Source: Halobacteriales archaeon QH_10_70_21
GTDB taxonomy: Archaea > Halobacteriota > Halobacteria > Halobacteriales > Haloarculaceae
Assembly (NCBI GenBank): GCA_003021325.1
Contig: PXQM01000110.1
Span: 1-6,603 of the forward strand
Direction of reading: 5' to 3'
Length of the DNA: 6,603 nt
Shown: positions 1 to 6,005 of the stretch, one piece after another
Layout of the letters: the number at the start of each line of letters is the position of its first letter
Position numbering within the stretch: position 1 is the stretch's first letter
Position numbers and translations under genes: made by a program
Notes under the pieces: generated by a model
Seen by the model: only the letters and a program-made list of their open reading frames with translations
What the model was told of the DNA's origin: nothing
The model's database searches: none

Positions 1-72
1 CGCGAGGACACCACAGGAAGCGAAGCGACCGAGGAGCGTGGTTCGAAAGACGCGACGCGTCGTTCGTCATCA

Positions 73-93
73 CGAGAGAGCCTCGCTCTCTTG
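73..93. other. Hairpin, 9-bp stem with one G-T wobble
   Basis: The arms AGAGAGC (75-81) and GCTCTCT (85-91) are perfect inverted repeats around a 3-base loop. Pairing extends outward by one G-T wobble and one C-G pair. The hairpin lies about 90 bases upstream of the TATA box at 181. It could be the 3' structure of a gene ending left of the window. There is no T-run after it on either strand, so a terminator role is only a guess. Confidence 0.35.
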
Positions 94-170
94 ACCGACA
101 GCGAGTCGCGGGAGCCGAGAATGCGAGGGCTTTCTCTGAAACGCTTCTCTGAACACTACCTGGCGAACCC

Positions 171-190
171 CGACAAAACGTTTATACTAA
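171..190 (+). promoter_or_regulatory. Archaeal TATA/BRE promoter for the winged-helix gene
   Basis: TTTATACTAA at 181-190 matches the haloarchaeal TATA box, and the A-rich CGACAAAACG just upstream (171-180) fits a BRE. It stands out sharply from the GC-rich surroundings. Usual spacing would put transcription start near 205-212, giving a leader of about 120 bases before the ATG at 330. That is long for haloarchaea, where many mRNAs are leaderless. Confidence 0.6.
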
Positions 191-230
191 CTGCTGGACT
201 CCCGGAGCGTTGTCGACCCGCCCGCTCACC

Positions 231-329
231 CCGGCCTACTGGGCCGGTCTTCACTCCTAGATGCCGTTCGAACGCCGGTCCGGATAGCTAGCCGGTGGTT
301 CCGGGTGGGGGTCGCCCGTTCGGACGGGT
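231..329 (+). promoter_or_regulatory. Structured 5' leader with two hairpins and a mini-ORF
   Basis: Downstream of the predicted start site are two hairpins. One has perfect 6-bp arms, CCGGCC/GGCCGG (231-236 and 242-247). The other has CCCGT/ACGGG arms around TCGG (315-328) and ends one base before the ATG at 330. Between them an 8-codon ORF (ATG at 261, TAG at 285-287) is in the same frame as the regulator. Together these could modulate translation. GC-rich DNA makes short hairpins by chance, so the functional claim is weak. Confidence 0.25.
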
Positions 330-773
330 ATGGCGAGCCGACACCGAGCACGCTTCGACCCTCCAGAATCGCCAGACCCGCCGGACGCGCCAGGCGAGAC
401 GACCGGCCAACGGACGCGGACGGTCCCGATGTACCGCGTCCTGGACCTCCTCGGCGATGAGTACACGCGCCGGGTTCTCGGTGCGACCGTCGAGCAAGCC
501 CGCATCGTCAGTCAGGTCGTCGACGCCGCGGACGTGTCGAAGGCGACGGCCTACAGGCGCCTCGAAGAACTCCGGGAGGCCGGCCTCGTCGAGACGACGC
601 TCCGCGCCGACGCAGACGGCCACCACTGCAAGCAGTTCCACGCGGTCGTCGAACGGATCGCCGTCGAGTTCCGCGACGGTGACTGCAACGCGAGTGTACA
701 AGTACGGACCGAGGAGGCGACCCCTGGAACCGGCGGATCCGCGACCGACTGGTCTGCCGGCGCGGGCGATTGA
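330..773 (+). CDS. Winged helix-turn-helix (ArsR-like) transcription regulator
   Basis: This is a 147-residue cytoplasmic DNA-binding protein. Residues 1-33 are a P/R/T-rich tail without recognisable fold. The family core begins at the internal Met34 (MYRVLDLLGDEYTRRVL), so translation from 429 is a real alternative to 330. A helix-turn-helix lies near residues 66-88, with the recognition helix around SKATAYRRLEELREAGLVE. The wing follows, with the DADGHH turn near residues 94-99 that is typical of a large haloarchaeal group of small ArsR/wHTH regulators. The C-terminal ~25 residues are again low complexity. The ligand and targets cannot be read from the sequence. Genes of this group often sit beside membrane signalling genes, and here a 7TM kinase follows on the same strand after 218 bases with its own promoter. 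The family call is secure; the function beyond DNA binding is unknown. Confidence 0.85.
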   Translation: MASRHRARFDPPESPDPPDAPGETTGQRTRTVPMYRVLDLLGDEYTRRVLGATVEQARIVSQVVDAADVSKATAYRRLEELREAGLVETTLRADADGHHCKQFHAVVERIAVEFRDGDCNASVQVRTEEATPGTGGSATDWSAGAGD

Positions 774-960
774 TTCCCGATGACCGCCGACGCGAGCAGT
801 CGCGTCCGCTCGGCGCCTGCTGCGCCCCGCTCGCCCCGGTCTGCGGAGCTGTCCGGGCGACCGCCGGCGAACACCGCCGGAGCAGATCAGGCGTGCTTCA
901 CCCACGGTGACCGTCACGAACTCCGTAGCGCGTCCCCCGTTCGGTCATCGGGTTGGGGCA

Positions 961-970
961 CGCTTATGAA
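961..970 (+). promoter_or_regulatory. TATA-like element for a leaderless kinase transcript
   Basis: CTTATGAA at 963-970 is the only AT-rich element in the gap 774-991. Its centre is about 26 bases upstream of the ATG at 992, the spacing expected if transcription starts at or just before the start codon. It supports both the start choice and separate transcription from the upstream regulator. The match to the TATA consensus is moderate. Confidence 0.5.
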
Positions 971-991
971 CGCCGGCGGAAATAGACCGCC

Positions 992-2641
992 ATGGTCCTG
1001 ACGCCGGCAAACGCACCGCTGGGTGTCGCGGTGGTCTCAGGCGTCGTGCTCTGCTGGCTCGGCCTCTACTGCTACCGGCGATGGAACGAACCGGGCGTGC
1101 TGCCGTTCGCGGTCGCGACGACCCTGTTCGGGGTCTGCGGCATCGTCGGCGGGGTCGTCGTGACCCTGCAGGTGGAAATCCCTCCCGACGACCTCCCGCT
1201 GTACGTCGAGATCGGCTTCATCGGGTGGATCGTCGCGGCGGTTCCGTGGGCGATATTCGCACTCCAGTACACCGGACGGTTCACCCGGATTCGGCCGCGG
1301 ACCGTCGTCGCGCTCGCCGCTCCTGCGACCGGGATACCGGCCCTGTTCCTGATGGAGGCCATCGGATACACGGATGCACGCATCGTGATGCAGCTTCTGG
1401 GTACCGTCACGCTCCTGCACGTGATTGGCCTCGCGACGTTGAGCAGCTACCTGCTGTTGCGGACGAGCTACGAGTACGGCCACCTTTCGACCGTCCAGGG
1501 CGTCCTCCTGACCGTCGCGGAGATCGCGCCGCTCCTGCTCATCAATCTCATCAGTGCCCAGGTCATCGACGCTCCCGTCTCGTTCGTCGTGTACGCGGCC
1601 GCCTTCGCGACGCCTGCCGTCGTGCTGCCGGCGGCGGTCTTCAGAAACGACCTGTTCGAGTCGACGCCCGCGGCGGGGGCGCTCGGGGAGCGTGCCATCC
1701 CGCGCGAGACCGACGACCTCGTGTTCGTCATCGACCGCGAGGGGCGGGTGGTCAAGGTCAACCGGACGGCGGTCGAGAAGCTCGGCCTCTCGAGAGCGGA
1801 ATCGCTCGGACGGCCGTTCGACGAACTCGTGGGGTCGACGGTCGAGCGGCTCCGGAGCGCCGAGACGGTCGAACTCGGGACCGTCGACGGCACCCGCAAG
1901 TTCGACCCGCAGGTGACGGCGTTCACCGACCAGCACGACCGCCGGCTCGGCACGTTGCTCAGCCTGCGGGACGTGACCGAACGGGAGCTCCGCAAACAGC
2001 GCCTCGAGGTGCTGAACCGCGTTCTCAGGCACAACCTCCGCAACAGGGTCGACGTCATCAAGAGCAACGCCGAGGCACTGGCCGACGGCGGCGACGAGGA
2101 GTTCGCCGACTCCATCCTGGACTCGGCCGACAAGCTGGCAGCACTGAGCGCGACCGCCAGCTCCATCGACCGGCTGGTGTCGCGCCCGGCTCGCACAAGC
2201 GAGGGGGATCTCTCGACCGTCGTCCGGGAGCTGACAGACGTCGACACCGACCTCGAGGTGACCGTCGACTGCCCGCCGGCGGCGCCGCTGGTCACCGACT
2301 GGGGGGCCCTCCGGGCCGCCATCGGGAGCGCGGTCGAGAACGCGACCGAGTACGCGACCGGGTCGGTGAGCGTTAGCGTCGCGGCGGTCCCCGGTGGCTA
2401 CGAGGTCGTCGTGTCGGACGACGGTCCGGGGATTCCCGACTCCGAACTCGCGTCGATCGACGCCGAGAGCGAGACGCCGCTACAGCACGGGACCGGGCTC
2501 GGGCTCTGGCAGCTCGAGTGGGCCGTCACGAAGCTCAACGGGAAGCTCTCGGTCGACACGACCGACGGAACGACCGTCCGGATGACGATACCCCACCGGG
2601 ACGAACGCGTCCCGTCGGCAGGTCGTACCCCACGCGCGTGA
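992..2641 (+). CDS. Membrane sensor histidine kinase, 7TM-PAS-HisKA-HATPase
   Basis: This 549-residue sensor kinase has about seven hydrophobic segments in residues 8-216, matching the haloarchaeal N-terminal 7TM sensor region of histidine kinases. A PAS domain follows (about 235-330), ending in the typical SLRDVTERELRKQ linker. The H-box is RVLRHNLRNRVDVI, with phosphoacceptor His347; the HNLRN variant is usual for haloarchaeal kinases. The HATPase_c domain has its N-box near GSAVENATEYA (Asn450), the G1 box DDGPGI (476-481) and the G2 box HGTGLGLW (499-506). All catalytic motifs are present, so it looks functional. It would autophosphorylate at the membrane and pass phosphate to a receiver protein. 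The stimulus is unknown and no intact response regulator lies nearby. The ATG at 992 is chosen because a TATA-like element sits 26 bases upstream and the first transmembrane helix starts within ten residues. Its stop overlaps the next small frame by GTGA. Confidence 0.92.
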   Translation: MVLTPANAPLGVAVVSGVVLCWLGLYCYRRWNEPGVLPFAVATTLFGVCGIVGGVVVTLQVEIPPDDLPLYVEIGFIGWIVAAVPWAIFALQYTGRFTRIRPRTVVALAAPATGIPALFLMEAIGYTDARIVMQLLGTVTLLHVIGLATLSSYLLLRTSYEYGHLSTVQGVLLTVAEIAPLLLINLISAQVIDAPVSFVVYAAAFATPAVVLPAAVFRNDLFESTPAAGALGERAIPRETDDLVFVIDREGRVVKVNRTAVEKLGLSRAESLGRPFDELVGSTVERLRSAETVELGTVDGTRKFDPQVTAFTDQHDRRLGTLLSLRDVTERELRKQRLEVLNRVLRHNLRNRVDVIKSNAEALADGGDEEFADSILDSADKLAALSATASSIDRLVSRPARTSEGDLSTVVRELTDVDTDLEVTVDCPPAAPLVTDWGALRAAIGSAVENATEYATGSVSVSVAAVPGGYEVVVSDDGPGIPDSELASIDAESETPLQHGTGLGLWQLEWAVTKLNGKLSVDTTDGTTVRMTIPHRDERVPSAGRTPRA

Positions 2642-2766
2642 CCGAGTACCCAAGAACGGCGGTCGGCATCGTCGATTTCGACGCTTACGTGGAGAAGCCC
2701 ATCCGCGAGGAGGACTTCGGTAGCCTCCTCGCGTCGCTCGCTGGGTCCGACAGCGTCGTCCTCTGA
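2638..2766 (+). pseudogene. Response-regulator receiver remnant (C-terminal fragment)
   Basis: This is a 42-codon frame starting with GTG inside the kinase stop (GTGA overlap) and ending at TGA 2764-2766. Residues 13-27 read DFDAYVEKPIREEDF. This strongly resembles beta5-alpha5 of CheY-like receivers, where an invariant lysine precedes proline (here Lys19-Pro20), as in the haloarchaeal '-FDDYLxKPV-' type. VTEYP at the start may be the end of the beta4 T-loop region. The acidic Asp pocket and phosphoacceptor Asp are absent because upstream sequence is the kinase in another frame. Codon use is slightly less GC3-rich (CCA, AGA, GAT, GCT) than in the kinase. I read it as the tail of a lost response regulator once encoded after the kinase. 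It might alternatively be translated as a coupled micropeptide. Confidence 0.5.
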
Positions 2767-2860
2767 CGCGGACCGACGACCTCCCACGCCCAGTCGGGTA
2801 GAGCGAGACGCCTCTGAGCCGCTCAACTCCGGCCGCCAACTGTGGCCGTCCTGTCCCGTA

Positions 2861-2876
2861 GAACTGCTTTTATACG
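2861..2876 (+). promoter_or_regulatory. TATA box upstream of the broken PAS-PAS-GAF kinase
   Basis: CTTTTATACG at 2867-2876, preceded by GAACTG, is a near-consensus haloarchaeal TATA element. Transcription would start near 2895-2902, leaving about 75-80 bases before the ATG at 2977. The GTG at 2842 in the same frame lies upstream of this box, which argues against it being the start. The promoter seems intact even though the gene behind it is damaged. Confidence 0.55.
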
Positions 2877-2976
2877 CCCGTGGCGCCAATCTTCGGTCGG
2901 GAACCCACCAAACGGACCGGGGCGACGGTCTCGCTACAGGCGAAACGCCGTCCCCGAGTTCGTTGCAGGGACGACG

Positions 2977-4767
2977 ATGAGCGAGGAGATGGAATCCGAA
3001 CGGGAGAGGGTGCTCGACCCGGAGAGCGAGGCATTCATCGCTGTGGACGACGAGTGGTGTCTCGCCCGCACCAACGACGCCGCTGTCCGGCTTCTCGGCG
3101 ACCCCGCGGCGGAGCTAGCCGGCCGGTCGCTGTGGGCGACGATGCCGGCACTCGAGGGCTCCCGTTTCGAGGAGGCGCTTCGAAACGTGATGGAGGGCGA
3201 CGAGGTCTTCTCCGAGACGGCCCGCCTCGCTGAGGACGACGCCTGGTTCGAACTGCGGGCGTACCCGGACGATGAGGGGCTCTCGATGTATCTCCGGGAC
3301 GTCACCGAGCGCAAACGCCGACGCCAGGAGCTGAAGGCGACCCGGGCGCGGTTCCGTGCGCTGGCAGGCAACACCGAGCAGGCGGTCGTGACCATCGACG
3401 ACGACAGCGTGGTCAGATACGCCAACGAGGCGGTCGAGGAGCTCTTCGGCTACAGCTCCGAGGAACTGGTCGGTCGCTCGCTGCTGACGGTCATTCCCGA
3501 GCGGTTCGGCGACGCCCACGAGGCGGCCCTCGAGGAGTATCTCGAGACCGGCGAACGAGGCCTCGATTGGTCCTGGATAGGGATGCCCGGGCGGCACGCG
3601 GACGGCCACGAGGTACCGCTGGGAATCACCTTCGGCGAGGCCGAATCGGCGGCGAGCACAGGTTCACCGCCGTCATCCGGGACATCACCGAGCGCAAGCG
3701 CCGCGAGCGGCGCCGGGAGGCGACGCTCGGGTCCCTGCGGGACCTCTACGACGTGACGACCGACACCGAGCTGAGCTTCGAGGAGAAAATCGACCGCACG
3801 CTGGAACTCGACTGTGAGCGCCTCGAGCTTCCGTACGGCTTCCTGTCGCGAATCGAGCCGGAACGCGAGCCGGACGGCCGCCAGACCATCGTCCAGTCTC
3901 GCGGTGACCATCCGCTGTTGCAGCCCGAGGAGTCCTGTCCTCTCTCGAAGGCCTACTGCCGACGGACGCTCGACACCGACGGACTACTCGCAATCCAGGA
4001 CGCCGTCGCCGCCGGGTGGGAGGAGGACGCCGCCTACGAGACCTTCGAGCTCGGCTCCTACATCGGCGGCAAGGTGGTCGTCGACGACGGTCTCTACGGG
4101 ACGCTCTGTTTCGCCGCGACGGAGGCCCGCGAGGAGCCGTTCAGCGAGTCCGCCCGGATGCTCGTCCGCGTGATGAGCAAGTGGGTACGCTACGAACTCG
4201 AACGACAGCGACGACCTGGCCGCGGCGGCCGACGCCCTCGAGCGCATGGAGTCGCTCATCGACGACCTGCTGACGCTGGCGCGGGAGGGCGAGGAGGCGA
4301 CCGACCTCGAGGACGCCGAACTCGCGGACATCTGTCGGGAGTGCTTCGAGACCGTCGAAACGACGGACGCCGAGACGGTCGTCGAGGCAACGGGGACGGT
4401 CAGGGCCGACCCGGGGCGGCTCAAGCAGTTGCTCGAGAACCTCTTCCGGAACGCCGTCGAACACGGTTCGACGAGCCCTCCCTCGCACGCTCGGGAGGAC
4501 GCCGTGGAGCACGGGCCGGACGACGTGACGATAACCGTCGGCGACCGCCCGGACGGCTTCTGCATCGAGAACGATGGCCCGGGTATCCCCGCCGACGAAC
4601 GCGAGCGGATGTTCGAGAGCGGCGTCACCAGCTCCGAGTCCGGCACAGGGTTCGGCCTCGCAATCGTCGAGGAGATCGCCGCGGCACACGGCTGGGACGT
4701 GGTCGCGACCGAAGGGTCGGACGGTGGCGCCAGGTTCGAAATCACCGGTGTCGATCGGCGCAAGTGA
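2977..4767 (+). pseudogene. Broken sensor histidine kinase, PAS-PAS-GAF-(H-box lost)-HATPase
   Basis: This is one kinase gene read in three pieces. Piece 1 (2977 to about 3648) encodes two PAS domains. PAS1 spans roughly residues 15-115 and ends in YLRDVTERKRRRQ. PAS2 runs from about residue 128 to LGITFGEAE. Piece 2 (about 3651-4211, one base out of phase) completes PAS2 with GEHRFTAVIRDITERKRRE and then a GAF domain (about 3735-4200) containing YIGGKVVVDDGLYGTLCFA. Piece 3 (about 4204-4767, back in the first frame) starts at DSDDLAAAADALERMESL, the second helix of a dimerisation domain. It continues through HATPase_c with N-box LLENLFRNAVEHG, G1 box NDGPGI and G2 box GTGFGLAI. The first dimerisation helix with its HDLRN-type phosphoacceptor histidine is physically absent, so repairing the frames alone would not restore kinase activity. 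There is no transmembrane segment, so the ancestor was a cytoplasmic sensor. Start ATG 2977 follows the TATA at 2867; 2989 is an alternative. Pieces could still be translated separately. Confidence 0.85.
4453..4514 (+). repeat. Tandem N-box repeat flanking a palindrome
   Basis: GCCGTCGAACACGG (4453-4466) and GCCGTGGAGCACGG (4501-4514) match at 12 of 14 bases. They are 48 bases, or 16 codons, apart, so AVEHG is encoded twice in frame within the HATPase domain. Between them CCTCCC (4477-4482) and GGGAGG (4493-4498) form an inverted repeat with a 10-base loop. From memory, similar inserts of the form 'NAVEHGSTS...DAVEHG' recur in many haloarchaeal kinases. This is therefore probably inherited with the family, not a recent event here. 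Confidence 0.6.
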
Positions 4768-4973
4768 ACGGGACCGCCGTCGTGGCCGAAAACGTCGATG
4801 ACGAGCGGTTCACCGACCGGTCCTCGCTCCTGCGGGCATCGCTCGGCGAAGCGGAGACCCGAGACATCGCCGAGAAGAACGCGGTCGTGTCGGTCTCGTT
4901 CCGGTCGGCAACGCCGGACGCCGAATGGCCCGTTGCCACCGAGGACGGCGAGTGGCGCCTCGTGTGGTTCTGA
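4764..4973 (+). CDS. Small acidic hypothetical protein (69 aa)
   Basis: I do not recognise this protein. A GTG at 4764 overlaps the stop of the broken kinase as GTGA, suggesting translational coupling. A second GTG at 4782 is possible. The 69-residue product is acidic (many Asp/Glu, few Lys), has strong G/C at third positions and no membrane segment or signal peptide. It has a helical-looking middle (SLLRASLGEAETRDIAEKN) followed by strand-like AVVSVSFRS, and ends EWRLVWF. Its codon use and acidity match haloarchaeal cytoplasmic proteins, which is the main reason to accept it. No catalytic or metal-binding motif is visible. The same frame is open upstream to the GAF region, but that stretch is out-of-phase kinase DNA and not part of this protein. 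It converges with the permease, whose stop lies 120 bases downstream. Confidence 0.5.
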   Translation: MNGTAVVAENVDDERFTDRSSLLRASLGEAETRDIAEKNAVVSVSFRSATPDAEWPVATEDGEWRLVWF

Positions 4974-5022
4974 GCCGGCACGTTCGGCCGCCGCCAGGAC
5001 GGGGCGGGTGAACGCACTCTAA

Positions 5023-5036
5023 CGCCCGGTTGGGCG
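5023..5036 (+). terminator. Hairpin downstream of the small acidic protein
   Basis: CGCCC (5023-5027) and GGGCG (5032-5036) form a perfect 5-bp stem around a GGTT loop, 50 bases after the stop of the + strand genes. No T-run follows on the + strand, so a terminator role is a position-based guess. Confidence 0.3.
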
Positions 5037-5038
5037 CC

Positions 5039-5054
5039 AAAAGCCGCTCTCGGC
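5039..5054 (-). terminator. Candidate terminator for the EamA permease
   Basis: Read on the minus strand, GCCG-AGAG-CGGC (5054 to 5043) is directly followed by TTTT (5042-5039). This is a short hairpin plus oligo-T about 40 bases beyond the permease stop, compatible with archaeal termination. The stem has only 4 bp, so it may be weak. The neighbouring hairpin at 5023-5036 could serve either strand in this convergent gap. Confidence 0.4.
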
Positions 5055-5093
5055 ACCCTCGGGCGTGGCATCGTCCGGACTTGGACCTCCCGC

Positions 5094-6005
5094 TCAGTCC
5101 CCGCGGTCGAGGACCGACCCGGCGGCAGCGCGGTCGGGGGCGGTGTCCTCGCCCCGCTGGGCGAGAACGACCGCTCCGAGGACCAGGGCGCCGCCGGCGA
5201 GGACGAGCGCGGTGACCGGTTCGCCGAGCAGGGCGGCACCGAGCGTCACCGTTACCACCGGCTCGACGGTGCTGACGACGCCGACCCTGCTCGCCGCGAG
5301 CCGCGAGACACCCTCGTAGAACAGCAGCAGCGGGAGGACCGTCGAGACGACAACCATCCCGATGACGACGCCCCACTCCTCGCCGCCGACCGGTAGCCCG
5401 AGGCCGCCGTCAAGGACCCCGTAGACGGCCATGCTGGCGGTCGTCCCGACCAGAACGCCGAGCATGAGCGCCCGGGGAGCGAGCGTCGCGCTGACGCCAC
5501 GGCTGCCGGTCGTGTAGATGGCGTAGCAGGCCGCCGCTCCCAGCGCGAGCCCGACCCCGATCGGGTCGGCGCCGGCGGTGTCGGTGCCGACGACGAGGCC
5601 CACGCCGGCCATCGCCAGGACGAGTGCCAGCAGCTTCCGACCGGTGACCGCCTCGCCGAGGAACGTCACCGAGAGCGCAACAACCATGGCCGGGTACGTG
5701 TAGAGCACGACCGTCGCCAGCCCGGCCGTGAGATAGCGCAGCGAGACGAAGTAAAACAGCGTCATTGCGGTGTAGACGACTCCGAGAGCGAGCGTCGCCC
5801 CCCACTCCTCGCGCGTTCTCGGCCGCGCCCAGCCCCGAACAGCGGCCAGGACCGCGACGACGATGGTCGAAAGCAGGAACCGGACCGGCAACAGCGTCGC
5901 GAGCTCGAGTTCGATGGCCGCCGCGATTTCGCCGAAGATGCCGATGGTCCCGAAGCCCGCTGCGGCCCCGAACACCATGACGACACCGACGGTAGACTCG
6001 CGCAC
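5094..6005 (-). CDS. EamA/DMT-superfamily transporter (10 TM)
   Basis: This 303-residue integral membrane permease of the drug/metabolite transporter superfamily has about ten hydrophobic helices in two EamA repeats (roughly residues 5-138 and 147-283). Each repeat ends with the characteristic pattern: repeat 1 has TAGLATVVLYTYPAMVVAL then FLGE (93-118), and repeat 2 has LAASRVGVVSTVEPVVTVTL then LLGEP (236-263). Length and topology match intact family members, and the tail after residue 284 is polar. Substrates of this superfamily vary (amino acids, nucleotides, toxic metabolites) and cannot be deduced here. Divergence from trpB makes an aromatic or other amino acid plausible but unproven. 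The start is GTG at 6005; ATG at 5978 (Met10) is an alternative but would clip the first helix. No clear minus-strand TATA lies close upstream. Confidence 0.88.
   Translation of the reverse strand: MRESTVGVVMVFGAAAGFGTIGIFGEIAAAIELELATLLPVRFLLSTIVVAVLAAVRGWARPRTREEWGATLALGVVYTAMTLFYFVSLRYLTAGLATVVLYTYPAMVVALSVTFLGEAVTGRKLLALVLAMAGVGLVVGTDTAGADPIGVGLALGAAACYAIYTTGSRGVSATLAPRALMLGVLVGTTASMAVYGVLDGGLGLPVGGEEWGVVIGMVVVSTVLPLLLFYEGVSRLAASRVGVVSTVEPVVTVTLGAALLGEPVTALVLAGGALVLGAVVLAQRGEDTAPDRAAAGSVLDRGD

Larger units (their letters stand above)
1..329. other. Gene-free left flank and leader region
   Basis: No convincing gene is seen here on either strand. The + frame beginning at position 1 stays open to 291. 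It runs straight through a strong TATA box and has a low-complexity composition (R/S/P-rich) unlike the acidic proteins nearby, so I treat it as chance openness of GC-rich DNA. The first ~60 bases carry the purine-rich GCGAAGCGACCGAGGAGCG-like wording often seen between haloarchaeal genes. The region otherwise holds a small hairpin (73-93), a promoter (about 171-190) and hairpins at 231-247 and 314-329. A gene ending just left of the window cannot be excluded. Confidence 0.6.

Noticed and set aside
1..60. Possible end of an upstream gene or a tRNA (GGTTCGAAA-like word at 40-48)
   Set aside because: The GGTTCGA word recalls a T-loop, but no acceptor, D or anticodon arms can be folded around it, and no stop-terminated domain is recognisable.
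91..291. 66-codon + frame at the left edge
   Set aside because: It crosses a strong TATA box, starts with TTG, has a basic low-complexity composition, and is open also to the window edge by chance.
288..917. 209-codon minus frame opposite the winged-helix gene
   Set aside because: Arg-rich antisense shadow. The + strand has a recognisable HTH motif and a TATA box.
780..1001. 73-codon + frame between the regulator and the kinase
   Set aside because: Ser/Arg/Pro-rich, unlike local proteins, and overlaps the kinase promoter and start.
1037..2032. 331-codon minus frame antisense to the 7TM kinase
   Set aside because: Arg/Glu-rich mirror of the acidic coding strand with no recognisable fold and no promoter.
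1081..2376. 431-codon + frame inside the 7TM kinase
   Set aside because: The product is very rich in Arg, Gly and Pro with no domains, and it overlaps a kinase with all motifs in the other frame. This is a typical GC-rich shadow.
3567..4973. One continuous 468-codon + frame as a single protein
   Set aside because: Only 3651-4211 (GAF) and 4764-4973 look like haloarchaeal protein. The stretch between is Arg/Gly-rich out-of-phase kinase DNA, because the true frame there is the HATPase frame.
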